Positions 23,032 to 31,108 of a stretch of 35,601 bases of DNA are shown here, in pieces. Source of the stretch: Butyricicoccus sp. (lineage in GTDB: Bacteria; Bacillota; Clostridia; Oscillospirales; Oscillospiraceae); the NCBI GenBank assembly GCA_023664105.1, contig JAMPGF010000005.1:1-35601 (forward strand). The letters run 5' to 3'. Every line of letters starts with the position of its first letter. Positions within the stretch are counted from its first letter, which is position 1. Under the pieces are notes generated by a model that worked only from the letters and a program-made list of their open reading frames with translations, was not told the origin of the DNA and made no database searches. Made by a program: the position numbers and the translations under genes.

Positions 23032-24549
23032 TTAATGCTCAATAAGTGATTTTCCCGTCATCTGCTCAGGCTTGTCAATACCCATGAGCTCGAGCATCGT
23101 CGGCGCGATATCCGCCAGGCGGCCGGGGTGCAGCTTCGCGTCCGCGCCGACAAGGATAAGCGGCACGGGGTTGGTGGTGTGCGCGGTGTTGGGGCTGCCG
23201 GAGGGCAGCATCATGCTGTCGGCGTTGCCGTGGTCGGCGGTGACGAGCATTATGCCGCCCATGTCCCGCACGGCCGCGCCGATGGTGCCCACGCACTCGT
23301 CGACGGTTTCCACGGCCTTCACAGCCGCCGTCATGACGCCCGTGTGGCCGACCATGTCGCAGTTGGCCAGGTTGCAGATCACCACGTCGTACTCCCCGCT
23401 GCGAATGCGCTTTGCGCACTCGTCGGCGACCTTGTACGCGCTCATCTCGGGGATGAGGTCGTAGGTCGGGAACTCCTTGGGCGAGGCTATCAGCACGCGG
23501 TCCTCGCCCTCCTCGGGCTGCTCCACGCCGCCGTTGAAGAAGAAGGTCACATGCGCGTACTTCTCCGTCTCGGCGATGCGCAGCTGCTTGAGCCCCAGGG
23601 AGCTGATATACTGCCCGAAGGTGCGCTCTATGCTCTCGGGCGGGAAAGCGATGGGCAGGGTGAGGTTTTCGTCGTACTGGGTGGTGCAGACATAGTTGAG
23701 CTTCAGCTCGTCCGTGTCCATGGTGGAGTCCGCCGGGAGGTTCCCGGTCAGCGCCCAGGTGATCTCGCGGGCGCGGTCAGGGCGGAAGTTGATGAAAATA
23801 ACGCTGTCCCCGGGGCGGATCATGCCGCTCTCGTCGCAGACGACGGGCTTTACGAACTCGTCCGACACGTCCTCGGCGTAGCTTTTCTCCACCGCGTCGG
23901 CGGCGTCGGGGTTCCTGATGCCCACACCGCGAACCATGGCGTTGTACGCCTCCTGCAGGCGCTCCCAACGTTTGTCGCGGTCCATGGCGTAGAAGCGGCC
24001 CATGACGGTGGCCACGCTGCCGCCGCCGATTTTCTTGATCTCCGCGTCCAGCTCGCGCATATACTCCGCGCCGGACCTGGGCGGCACGTCGCGCCCGTCG
24101 AGGAAGGCGTGAACGTAGACCCTCTCGAGCCCCATGTCCTTCGCCATCTTCAGAAGGGCGTAAAGGTGGGTGCTGTGGCTGTGCACGCCGCCGGGGGAGA
24201 CAAGGCCGCACAGGTGCAGGGAATGCCCGCCCTCGATCGCCGCGTTAATGGCGCGGCGGTAGTGCTCGTTTTCAAAGAAGCTTCCGTTTTCAATGGCGAG
24301 GGAGATCCTCGGCAGGTCCTGGAACACGACGCGGCCCGCGCCTATGTTGGTGTGGCCGACCTCGCTGTTTCCGATCTGCCCGTCCGGCAGGCCCACGTCC
24401 AGGCCCGAGGCCTGGAGCTGGGTGTGCTCGCAGGAGGCGAACAGCCCGTCCAGCACAGGCGTTTTCGCCATATACACGGCGTTGTCCTTGTCCTCCACGC
24501 CCAGACCGAAGCCGTCCATTATCAGCAGGACTATCGGCTTTTTACTCAT
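23032..24549 (-). CDS. gpmI: 2,3-bisphosphoglycerate-independent phosphoglycerate mutase
   Basis: GpmI interconverts 3- and 2-phosphoglycerate using two manganese ions and a phosphoserine intermediate. The 505-residue protein shows the alkaline-phosphatase-type metal site (LLIMDGFGLG, Asp12), the catalytic Ser62 in DGQIGNSEVGHTNIGAGR, FLDGRDVPPRSG, FINFRPDRAREIT and LVTADHGNADSM. Only two bases separate its start from the tpiA stop, and its GGAGG lies inside the end of tpiA, so the two are coupled in translation. Its place between triose-phosphate isomerase and enolase fits lower glycolysis. Confidence 0.98.
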   Translation of the reverse strand: MSKKPIVLLIMDGFGLGVEDKDNAVYMAKTPVLDGLFASCEHTQLQASGLDVGLPDGQIGNSEVGHTNIGAGRVVFQDLPRISLAIENGSFFENEHYRRAINAAIEGGHSLHLCGLVSPGGVHSHSTHLYALLKMAKDMGLERVYVHAFLDGRDVPPRSGAEYMRELDAEIKKIGGGSVATVMGRFYAMDRDKRWERLQEAYNAMVRGVGIRNPDAADAVEKSYAEDVSDEFVKPVVCDESGMIRPGDSVIFINFRPDRAREITWALTGNLPADSTMDTDELKLNYVCTTQYDENLTLPIAFPPESIERTFGQYISSLGLKQLRIAETEKYAHVTFFFNGGVEQPEEGEDRVLIASPKEFPTYDLIPEMSAYKVADECAKRIRSGEYDVVICNLANCDMVGHTGVMTAAVKAVETVDECVGTIGAAVRDMGGIMLVTADHGNADSMMLPSGSPNTAHTTNPVPLILVGADAKLHPGRLADIAPTMLELMGIDKPEQMTGKSLIEH

Positions 24550-24551
24550 CT

Positions 24552-25325
24552 TCAGCCCTCCGACGCCGCGGCGATTATCTTCGAGAAGTCAGCCGGCTTG
24601 AGGGACGCGCCGCCGATGAGGCCGCCGTCGATGTCCTCCTTGCCCAGCAGCTGGGCGGCGTTTCCGGCGTTCATGCTGCCGCCGTAGAGTATGCTCACCG
24701 CCTGTGCGGTCGCGCCGTCGTAAGTCTCGGCGATAACGGCGCGGATGTGGCCGCAGACCTCCTCGGCCTGGTCGGCGGTGGCGGTCTTTCCGGTGCCGAT
24801 GGCCCAGATGGGCTCATAGGCGATGATGCAGCGGCGCACGTTCTCCGCGCTCAGGCCGTACAGCGCGGCCTTGACCTGATAGGCGATGTGGGGCATGGTC
24901 AGAGCGCGCTCGCGCTGCTCAAGACTCTCGCCCACGCAGATTATGGGGATCATGTCCAGAGCCAGCACGGCAGCGGCCTTGACGTTGACGCCGGTGTCCG
25001 TCTCGCCGTTATACTCGCGGCGCTCGGAGTGGCCGAGGATGACGTACTTGGTGTCCATGTCCTTGAGCATCGCGGCGGAGACTTCGCCAGTGTAGGCGCC
25101 CTTTTCGTGCTCGCTGACGTTCTGGGCGCCGACGGCAACGCAGGTACCCTTCGCCGCTTCCATGAGCGCGGGCATGATCACGAACGGCGCGCACACGGCA
25201 ACGCCGCAGTCGGGCTCCGCGGGAATCAGGCCCCCCAGCTCGTCCACAAAGCCCCTGGCCTGGGACGGGAGCATGTTCATCTTCCAGTTGCCCGCGATAA
25301 TCGCGCGGCGGTTTTTCTTATTCAT
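24552..25325 (-). CDS. tpiA: Triose-phosphate isomerase
   Basis: This enzyme interconverts dihydroxyacetone phosphate and glyceraldehyde 3-phosphate. The 257-residue TIM barrel has all catalytic residues: Lys15 in AGNWKMN, His99 in VILGHSERRE and Glu171 in AYEPIWAIGTGKTA. The phosphate-binding loop near the end is ILYGGSMNAGNA. ATG 25325 has GGAGG nine bases upstream. It lies 181 bp after pgk, across a stretch with three hairpins, and is coupled to gpmI downstream. Confidence 0.98.
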   Translation of the reverse strand: MNKKNRRAIIAGNWKMNMLPSQARGFVDELGGLIPAEPDCGVAVCAPFVIMPALMEAAKGTCVAVGAQNVSEHEKGAYTGEVSAAMLKDMDTKYVILGHSERREYNGETDTGVNVKAAAVLALDMIPIICVGESLEQRERALTMPHIAYQVKAALYGLSAENVRRCIIAYEPIWAIGTGKTATADQAEEVCGHIRAVIAETYDGATAQAVSILYGGSMNAGNAAQLLGKEDIDGGLIGGASLKPADFSKIIAAASEG

Positions 25326-25514
25326 AGGTCATTACCTCCAAACAGATAAATCCAATTACAATTTAAAACCTCGTAGAGTTCGCGGCGCGCACGCCGCGAA
25401 AAAAGTCTAATCGTTTTTTCCGGCGGCGTGTACGTCGGAAAAAACACTTTGCGCGGAGCGAGCGCGCAGAGCGGAGCGCATCCTCACAAGTGAGAGGCTG
25501 CGCCTCTCACTTGT
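25326..25514. other. pgk-tpiA spacer with three strong hairpins
   Basis: No gene is seen here. Perfect or near-perfect stems lie at 25379-25387 with 25392-25400 (loop CGCA), 25413-25425 with 25433-25445 (13 bp, one G-U), and 25486-25498 with 25502-25514 (13 bp, loop TGC). The last includes the pgk stop codon. None is followed by a U-run on the coding (minus) strand, so they are more likely mRNA processing or stability elements, or remnants of an intergenic repeat, than terminators. Confidence 0.75.
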
Positions 25515-26784
25515 CTAAAAGGCAGGCCACGCCGGGCAGCTCCTTGCCCTCCATGAACTCGAGGGACGCGCCGCCGCCGGTGGAGATGTGGGTCATCTTC
25601 TCGGCGTAGCCGAGCTGCTGCACGGCAGCCGCGCTGTCGCCGCCGCCGATGATGGTGATGGCGCCGGTCTTGCTCAGCGCCTCGGCAACGGCCCTGGTGC
25701 CGGCGGCGAACTTGTCGAACTCAAACACGCCCATGGGCCCGTTCCAGATAACGGTGCCCGCGTCGGCAACCGCGTCGCAGTAGAGCTTCACGGTCTCCGG
25801 TCCGATGTCCAGACCCTGCCAGCCGTCGGGAATCTGGCCGTTGGGGACGACCTTGCTGTCCGCGTCGGGGGCGAACCTGTCGGCAATCACGGTGTCGACA
25901 GGCAGCAGGAGCTTTACGCCCTTGCCGGCGGCCTTCTTCACCATGTCGTTGGCGTAGTCCTTCCAGTCCTCCTCAAGCAGGCTGTCGCCCACGGTGCCGC
26001 CCTGAGCAGCGGAGAAGGTGTAGGCCATGCCGCCGCCGATGATGATGGTGTCGGCGATCTCAAGCAGGTTATTGATAACGCCGATCTTGGAGCTGACCTT
26101 GGAGCCGCCCAGGATGGCGACGAGGGGACGCCTGGGATTTGCCAGAGCGCCGCCGATGAAGTCCAGCTCCTTCTGGATGAGCATACCGGACACGGCGGGC
26201 AGGTATGCCGCCACGCCGGCGGTGGAGGCGTGGGCGCGGTGGACCGCGCCGAAAGCGTCGGAGACGTAGATATCGGCCAGACCGGCCAGCTTTTTGGCAA
26301 ACTCCGGGTCGTTTTTCGTCTCGCCCTTGTTATAGCGGGTGTTCTGCAAAAGCATGATCTCGCCGCTCTTGAGCGCGGCGGCCCTGGCCTCGACCTCGGC
26401 GTTTACCACGCTGTAGTCCCCGGCCAGGATAACATCCCTGCCCAGCAGCTCGCCGAGGCGCTTGGCCACGGGCTCCATGCGCAGCGCTTCAAGGGACTTC
26501 TCCCACTTTTCCTTCGTGAGGGAGGCGGGGTCCTTGCCCTTCTCGGTCTGCTTTTTCACCCACTTGTCAAAGTCGGCCTCCGGCTTGCCCAGATGGGAGC
26601 AGGCGATGACCGCCGCGCCCTGGTCGAGCAGGTACCGGATAGTCGGCAGAGCGGCGCGGATGCGCTTGTCGTCGGTGATGACGCCGCTGCCGTCCTTGGC
26701 CAGGGGGACATTGAAGTCGCAGCGCAGCAGCACCTTCTTGCCTTTCACGTCGATGTCGTAAACTGTTTTCTTGTTGTAATTCAT
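25507..26784 (-). CDS. pgk: Phosphoglycerate kinase
   Basis: Pgk transfers the phosphate of 1,3-bisphosphoglycerate to ADP, the first ATP-yielding step of glycolysis. Signatures are [65 protein letters not shown] and [13 protein letters not shown]. The protein has 425 residues against about 395 in many bacteria. The difference is largely an insertion after GKPEADF (about residues 70-100: [23 protein letters not shown]), rich in lysine and glutamate and probably a surface loop. A GGAAG-type site precedes ATG 26784. It lies 33 bp after trmL on the same strand. Confidence 0.97.
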   Translation of the reverse strand: MNYNKKTVYDIDVKGKKVLLRCDFNVPLAKDGSGVITDDKRIRAALPTIRYLLDQGAAVIACSHLGKPEADFDKWVKKQTEKGKDPASLTKEKWEKSLEALRMEPVAKRLGELLGRDVILAGDYSVVNAEVEARAAALKSGEIMLLQNTRYNKGETKNDPEFAKKLAGLADIYVSDAFGAVHRAHASTAGVAAYLPAVSGMLIQKELDFIGGALANPRRPLVAILGGSKVSSKIGVINNLLEIADTIIIGGGMAYTFSAAQGGTVGDSLLEEDWKDYANDMVKKAAGKGVKLLLPVDTVIADRFAPDADSKVVPNGQIPDGWQGLDIGPETVKLYCDAVADAGTVIWNGPMGVFEFDKFAAGTRAVAEALSKTGAITIIGGGDSAAAVQQLGYAEKMTHISTGGGASLEFMEGKELPGVACLLDK

Positions 26785-26817
26785 ATGGGCACTTCCTTTC
26801 TTGCAGGTAGATTTATC

Positions 26818-27303
26818 TTAAATTTTGAGCATACTTCCGGTATCCGCCAAATGCGGGAACCCCTGCTGGCGCAGCGCCTCGAAGCAGAGGATCGCCACGC
26901 TGTTGGCGAGGTTGAGGCTCCTTGCCTCGGCGCGGATGGGAATGCGCAGGCAGCGGTCGTAGTAGCGCTCTCGCAGCTCCTCCGGCAGACCGGCAGTCTC
27001 CTTGCCGAACATGAGCTTCACGTCCCCTGTGAAATCCGCCCCGGCGTAGCTCTGCGGAGCCTTCGTCGTGGCAAGCCAGAGGTTTTCGTCGCCGTTTTTT
27101 GCGAAAAACTCCTCCACGTTCCCGTACACGGAGATATCCGCCAGATGCCAGTAATCCAGCCCCGCGCGCCTGACGGCCCGGTCGCTTATGTCAAAGCCCA
27201 GGGGCCTGATCAGGTGCAGGCGCGCTCCCGTCGCCGCGCAGGTGCGGGCGATGTTACCGGTATTCATCGGTATTTCCGGCTCTAAAAGTATTATATCTAT
27301 CAT
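26818..27303 (-). CDS. trmL: tRNA (cytidine/uridine-34 2'-O) methyltransferase
   Basis: This is a SpoU-class (SPOUT, knotted) methyltransferase that 2'-O-methylates the wobble base of certain leucine tRNAs. The 161-residue length and the motifs NTGNIARTCAATGARLHLIRPLGF, LMFGKETAGLPEEL and LRIPIRAEARSLNLANSVAI match TrmL. The ATG at 27303 has no Shine-Dalgarno sequence. Instead TATAAT ends only five bases before it, so the transcript may begin at or next to the start codon. It precedes pgk by 33 bp, so it may head the glycolytic operon. Confidence 0.93.
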   Translation of the reverse strand: MIDIILLEPEIPMNTGNIARTCAATGARLHLIRPLGFDISDRAVRRAGLDYWHLADISVYGNVEEFFAKNGDENLWLATTKAPQSYAGADFTGDVKLMFGKETAGLPEELRERYYDRCLRIPIRAEARSLNLANSVAILCFEALRQQGFPHLADTGSMLKI

Positions 27304-27308
27304 CGCAT

Positions 27309-27314
27309 ATTATA
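27309..27314 (-). promoter_or_regulatory. TATAAT immediately upstream of trmL
   Basis: A minus-strand TATAAT lies five bases before the trmL ATG. The -35 region is poor (TGACGG at 18 bp). If used, transcription would start about at the ATG, giving a leaderless mRNA. Confidence 0.5.
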
Positions 27315-27449
27315 CCAGCCAATTCCTCAACGCCGTCACAAACGTTCCATACAATTATAGCCGCATACGCCCCGCAATTCAAGTAAAATTTGGCAGGTGA
27401 ACATGTTTTTATGCTTATTGCAAGAGTTTTTTCGGCAATTATATACTTG

Positions 27450-27478
27450 TTGCATAATTAACACAAAACAACTATAAT
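27450..27478 (+). promoter_or_regulatory. Promoter of the glycosyltransferase-pflX pair
   Basis: TTGCAT (27450-27455) and TATAAT (27473-27478) are 17 bp apart. The leader of about 40 nt contains a small hairpin GGGGC-GCG-GCCCC (27493-27505) before GAAGGA and the ATG. Confidence 0.72.
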
Positions 27479-27523
27479 AAAGAAATCAAAAAGGGGCGCG
27501 GCCCCGGAACGAAGGATAAGCAA

Positions 27524-28276
27524 ATGAACACAATTTACCTTGTCGTCCCCTGCTACAACGAGCATGACGCGCTGCCGCTCACCGCGCCGGTAATGCTCCA
27601 AAAGCTGGGAGAATTGGCCGGCGCGGGCAAAATCTCCCCCGAAAGCGGCGTGCTTTTCGTCGACGACGGCTCACAGGACGGCACCTGGGAGATAATAAAA
27701 AAATTGCGCGAAGCCGACAGCCGCGTCTCCGGCCTTCGCCTCAGCCGCAACCGCGGCCACCAGAACGCGCTCATGGCCGGGCTCGTCACCGCCATGGACT
27801 GGTGCGCCGCCACGGTTTCAATGGACGCGGATTTGCAGGACGACATCAACGCCATCGACGCCATGGCGGAAAAATTCGCCTCCGGCGCGGACATAGTCTG
27901 CGGCGTGCGCTCACGGCGCGACACCGACGGCTTTCTCAAGCGCGTGACCGCACGGGGCTACTACGGCCTGATGAACCTCTTCGGCGCGGGGCTGGTCTAC
28001 GACCACGCCGACTTTCGCCTCCTGAGCCGCGAGGCGCTGCGCCGGCTCTGCCGCTACGGCACCGACGACCTCTTCATCCGCGGGCTCGTCACCCGCCTTG
28101 ACCTGCCCCTCGAGAAGGTGTACTACGACCGCTCCGCCCGCGTCGCGGGAGAGAGCAAGTACTCGCTGGGCAAAATGCTCCGCCTCGCCATGCGCGGTTT
28201 TGCCTGCGGGAGAATGAAGCCCGCGCCGGAGCTGCGCGTGGGCGAGCTGTACGTCGCCGAGGTGCTCCATGGCTGA
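27524..28276 (+). CDS. Family 2 glycosyltransferase without membrane anchor
   Basis: This 250-residue GT-A fold transferase is of the polyprenyl-phosphate sugar transferase kind (DPM1/GtrB-like). Motifs: VVPCYNEHDALP at the N terminus, VLFVDDGSQDGTWEII, LRLSRNRGHQNALMAGL, the metal-binding SMDADLQDD, and HADFRLLSREAL. The conserved AGESKYSLGKMLRLAMRG is present. Relatives then continue with about 60-80 residues holding two membrane segments, but here the protein stops after a short polar tail (KPAPELRVGELYVAEVLHG). GAAGGA precedes the ATG. The last eight bases overlap the next gene. It may be a natural soluble form or a deletion product; the acceptor is unknown. Confidence 0.88.
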   Translation: MNTIYLVVPCYNEHDALPLTAPVMLQKLGELAGAGKISPESGVLFVDDGSQDGTWEIIKKLREADSRVSGLRLSRNRGHQNALMAGLVTAMDWCAATVSMDADLQDDINAIDAMAEKFASGADIVCGVRSRRDTDGFLKRVTARGYYGLMNLFGAGLVYDHADFRLLSREALRRLCRYGTDDLFIRGLVTRLDLPLEKVYYDRSARVAGESKYSLGKMLRLAMRGFACGRMKPAPELRVGELYVAEVLHG

Positions 28277-29156
28277 GCCCTGCCGCGCCTGTCCCCGCCG
28301 CTGCGGCTCCGACAGGGACACGAAGCCCGGCTTCTGCGGCGTACCCGCCCAGGCGGTAGTCGCCCGTGCCGCGCCGCATTACGGCGAGGAGCCGTGCATA
28401 AGCGGCACGCGCGGCAGCGGCACGGTGTTTTTCTCCGGCTGCAGCCTCCGCTGCGTGTTCTGCCAGAACCGCGAGATAAGCCGGGGCCGCTCCGGCGAGC
28501 GCGTGCCCGTGCCGGAGCTGCGGGAGATCCTCCTGCGCCTTCGCGACGCGGGCGTGCACAACATAAACCTCGTCACCCCCAGCCACTACGCCGCGCTGCT
28601 TGCCGAAGCTCTTTCCGGCCTTGAGCTGGGCATCCCCGTAGTGTGGAACAGCTCCGGCTACGACAGCGTGGAGGCCCTGCGCGCGCTTGACGGCCTGGTG
28701 CAGGTGTACATGCCGGATTTTAAATATTCCGACCCCGCCCTTGCCCACCGCCTCTCCGCCGCGCCGGACTACCCGGAAACGGCGCTTGCCGCCATACGCG
28801 AGATGTACCGCCAAACCGGCCCCTTCGAGCTGGACGGCGAGGGGATAATGCGCCGCGGCGTGCTGATACGCCACCTGATTCTCCCCGGCGCGGCGGAGAA
28901 CACCCTCGGCGTCATCGACATGATAGAGGACAACCTTCCCCCGGACAGGATAATGTTCAGCCTCATGGCCCAGTACACCCCCATGCCCGGCCTTGAGCGC
29001 TTCCCCGTGCTCCGGCGCCCCATAACGCGCGCGGAATACGAGCGCTGCCTGTCCTATCTCGACTTCTCCGCGATAGAGCACGGCTACTGCCAGGGGCTTG
29101 ACTCCGTCGGGACTGATTTGATTCCGTCATTCGACGGAACCGGGATAACAAAATGA
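28269..29156 (+). CDS. PflX-type radical SAM protein (COG1313)
   Basis: This 295-residue protein resembles the putative pyruvate-formate-lyase-activating family PflX, a radical SAM group without settled substrate. The N terminus has extra cysteines (CRAC, RRC, FC at residues 5-23). The cluster motif is C58-SLR-C62-VF-C65 in FFSGCSLRCVFCQN. NLVTPSHYA, VWNSSGYD and YMPDFKYSDP are typical of the family. The ATG lies inside the glycosyltransferase gene with an eight-base overlap, and GAGGTG upstream can serve as the ribosome binding site. The stop codon lies in the 5' arm of a strong terminator. Whether it acts with the glycosyltransferase is unknown. Confidence 0.9.
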   Translation: MAEPCRACPRRCGSDRDTKPGFCGVPAQAVVARAAPHYGEEPCISGTRGSGTVFFSGCSLRCVFCQNREISRGRSGERVPVPELREILLRLRDAGVHNINLVTPSHYAALLAEALSGLELGIPVVWNSSGYDSVEALRALDGLVQVYMPDFKYSDPALAHRLSAAPDYPETALAAIREMYRQTGPFELDGEGIMRRGVLIRHLILPGAAENTLGVIDMIEDNLPPDRIMFSLMAQYTPMPGLERFPVLRRPITRAEYERCLSYLDFSAIEHGYCQGLDSVGTDLIPSFDGTGITK

Positions 29157-29185
29157 GAGAACGTCTTGCGTTCTCTCATTTTGTT
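29147..29185. terminator. Bidirectional terminator after the PflX-type gene
   Basis: A 17-bp perfect stem (29147-29163 with 29169-29185) has loop TCTTG and A4/T4 near its base. It contains the stop codon of the + strand gene and touches the stop of the convergent sulfatase gene. Confidence 0.93.
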
Positions 29186-31055
29186 AATCAAAGTCATGCA
29201 TCCGGTAATACTGCACCTCCAGCACGCGCGCGAGCGCCTCGCGGCTGTTCAGCTCCGCCACCTCCGTGACCAGCTCCCCGTTTTCCCTAAAGCGCCCGGA
29301 CTCGTTGACCACGTCCACGCCGGAGTCCATCAGCTCACGCAGGGACTGCGCCGCCGCGTCGCCCTCATACCCGCACAGATCCATCAGCCGCGTCATGAGG
29401 AAGCATGGCGACATGCTCCCGCCATCGCCGGCGAAGTCATTGCCAAGCGCTTCCTTCGCCGCGTCATTGGCCCAGATGAGGTACTGCGTGTTGTAATAGT
29501 TGTAAAAGCTCTCCTCGTCCGTCTGGCTTATGTCGATGCCCAGCTCGCCGTAGACGCTCGCGTAGTCGCCCAGCCAGGGCTTGTGGTCGCCGAAAATCAC
29601 TATCACCAGCGGCTCGCTGTCGTCGCGGAAGCCGTCGATAAACTCCTTCAGGCTGTCGTCCGTGAGCTTGATGCCCCAGAAATAATTGTTGAGGATGTTA
29701 TAGCCCTCGCGGCTGAGCTCCCCGCGGGGGATATACTCGTTTTCCGTGTCGTAGAGGAAGTCCGCGGCGTACGGCCCGTGGTTCTGGTAGGTGACGGAGA
29801 AGTTGAAATACGGCCTGCCTTCCGCCTCCGCTTCCCGGTAAAGCCGGGCGATGTCGGGGAAAAACACGTCGTCATTTATCATGTTATAGCCCTCGGGCTG
29901 GGTGTAGCGGTCCTCGAAAAAGTGCGCGCTCTCGAACCCGAGGTACTCCATGACGTTCCGCCGGTTGTAGAACCAGCCGTAGCCGGGATGGCAGAACTCG
30001 GTGAAATAGCCCTGATCCGCGAAATAGCGCGCGTAGGAGTCCGCCGCGCCGCGGTAGTCGTAAAGCTGGGTCGAGCCGGTAATATAGCCGCGCTCGGTGT
30101 CGATGGTGCCCCCGGCGAAGATATTCGTCACCAGCTCGCCGGTATAGCTCTCGCCCTGCAGCTCGTGGTAGAACTCATAGGGGTCGCACTTAAAGCTGAA
30201 AATATCCCCGAATTCGGAAAAGTCAAAATACGCCTCCAGCATTATGGAGATGAAATTGACCTTCCGCTCCTCCGGGATCTCCCCCTCGCCATAAGACGCG
30301 ATAAGCTCGGCTGTCTCCCTTTTGTTGTATCCGTCGGGCTTGCTGTAGAACGCGTTTGTACCGCTGTGCAGCAGCGGGTAGAGGAAGCCCCGGCAGCAGT
30401 ACTGGTCGGTCTCATTCCACTCGTTGAGCTTCCTGCCGTCATTGAACTCCATGATGGTGTTGCTGGTAAATTTGTACACGTCCGGGTTTGCATATGCCCC
30501 GAACCACATCACCGCGCACGCGGCCAGGAGCACGACGCCCCACGCCAGGCGCGTCCCGGTGCGGCGCATGCGCGCGTTCATGAAGAAGAATGCGAACGCC
30601 GTCGCGCCGATAATCGCCGCGAAGGTCAGCGCGATAGCGGGCGTTATAACGATGTTGTAGCCCTTGCTTATTTTTGCCGCCTCGACGAAGTAGCGCACGT
30701 CGCTGACCAGCAGCGGGTCGTTGCGGAACAGGAGCTTGAAGCGGTTTATCAGCGCCAGCACCGTAATTATCAGCCCGCTGCCCAAAACCGCCGGCCAGAC
30801 GCGGTTGCAGGCGAGGAAAAACGCCGCCGCCACAACGAACACCGGCAGAATATTCAGCAGGAGCAAAACGGTGTATTGAAAATAGCTGCGGAACAGCTCG
30901 ATCCCGTAATTGACGCTGCCGAAGCGCAGGCTGACCACGCCCACGCCCGTGCACCACGCGGCGATATAAAGCAGGTTCAGCGCCCAGTGCAGCGCCCAAT
31001 GCAGCCGCGAGGGGTCTGTGGAATCGCAAAAAATTATACTGCGAATAGTTTTCAT
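29184..31055 (-). CDS. Lipoteichoic-acid-synthase-like sulfatase family protein
   Basis: This 623-residue membrane enzyme resembles LtaS and related phosphoglycerol transferases (COG1368). About five hydrophobic segments occupy residues 20-190 (for example LNLLYIAAWCTGVGVV, YTVLLLLNILPVFVVAAAFFLA, LAWGVVLLAACAVMWFGAY), followed by an extracellular sulfatase-fold domain. The nucleophile region is AGGTIDTERGYITG (threonine), with SVTYQNHGPY and the metal-binding VIFGDHKPWLG. It probably transfers glycerol phosphate or a similar group to a cell-surface polymer; the exact acceptor is not shown. The ATG at 31055 has only a weak ribosome binding site. It lies 53 bp downstream of glyS, separated by a hairpin. 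Confidence 0.9.
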   Translation of the reverse strand: MKTIRSIIFCDSTDPSRLHWALHWALNLLYIAAWCTGVGVVSLRFGSVNYGIELFRSYFQYTVLLLLNILPVFVVAAAFFLACNRVWPAVLGSGLIITVLALINRFKLLFRNDPLLVSDVRYFVEAAKISKGYNIVITPAIALTFAAIIGATAFAFFFMNARMRRTGTRLAWGVVLLAACAVMWFGAYANPDVYKFTSNTIMEFNDGRKLNEWNETDQYCCRGFLYPLLHSGTNAFYSKPDGYNKRETAELIASYGEGEIPEERKVNFISIMLEAYFDFSEFGDIFSFKCDPYEFYHELQGESYTGELVTNIFAGGTIDTERGYITGSTQLYDYRGAADSYARYFADQGYFTEFCHPGYGWFYNRRNVMEYLGFESAHFFEDRYTQPEGYNMINDDVFFPDIARLYREAEAEGRPYFNFSVTYQNHGPYAADFLYDTENEYIPRGELSREGYNILNNYFWGIKLTDDSLKEFIDGFRDDSEPLVIVIFGDHKPWLGDYASVYGELGIDISQTDEESFYNYYNTQYLIWANDAAKEALGNDFAGDGGSMSPCFLMTRLMDLCGYEGDAAAQSLRELMDSGVDVVNESGRFRENGELVTEVAELNSREALARVLEVQYYRMHDFD

Positions 31056-31071
31056 AGATATCTTATAATTT

Positions 31072-31099
31072 CACCACAGCGGCAAAAGGCGCTGTGGTG
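31072..31099. terminator. Hairpin between glyS and the LTA-synthase-like gene
   Basis: CACCACAGCG (31072-31081) pairs with CGCTGTGGTG (31090-31099). On the minus strand it is followed by AAATTATAAG rather than a U-run, so it may only partly terminate glyS transcription or protect the 3' end. Confidence 0.5.
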
Positions 31100-31108
31100 T
31101 GATTGGTT

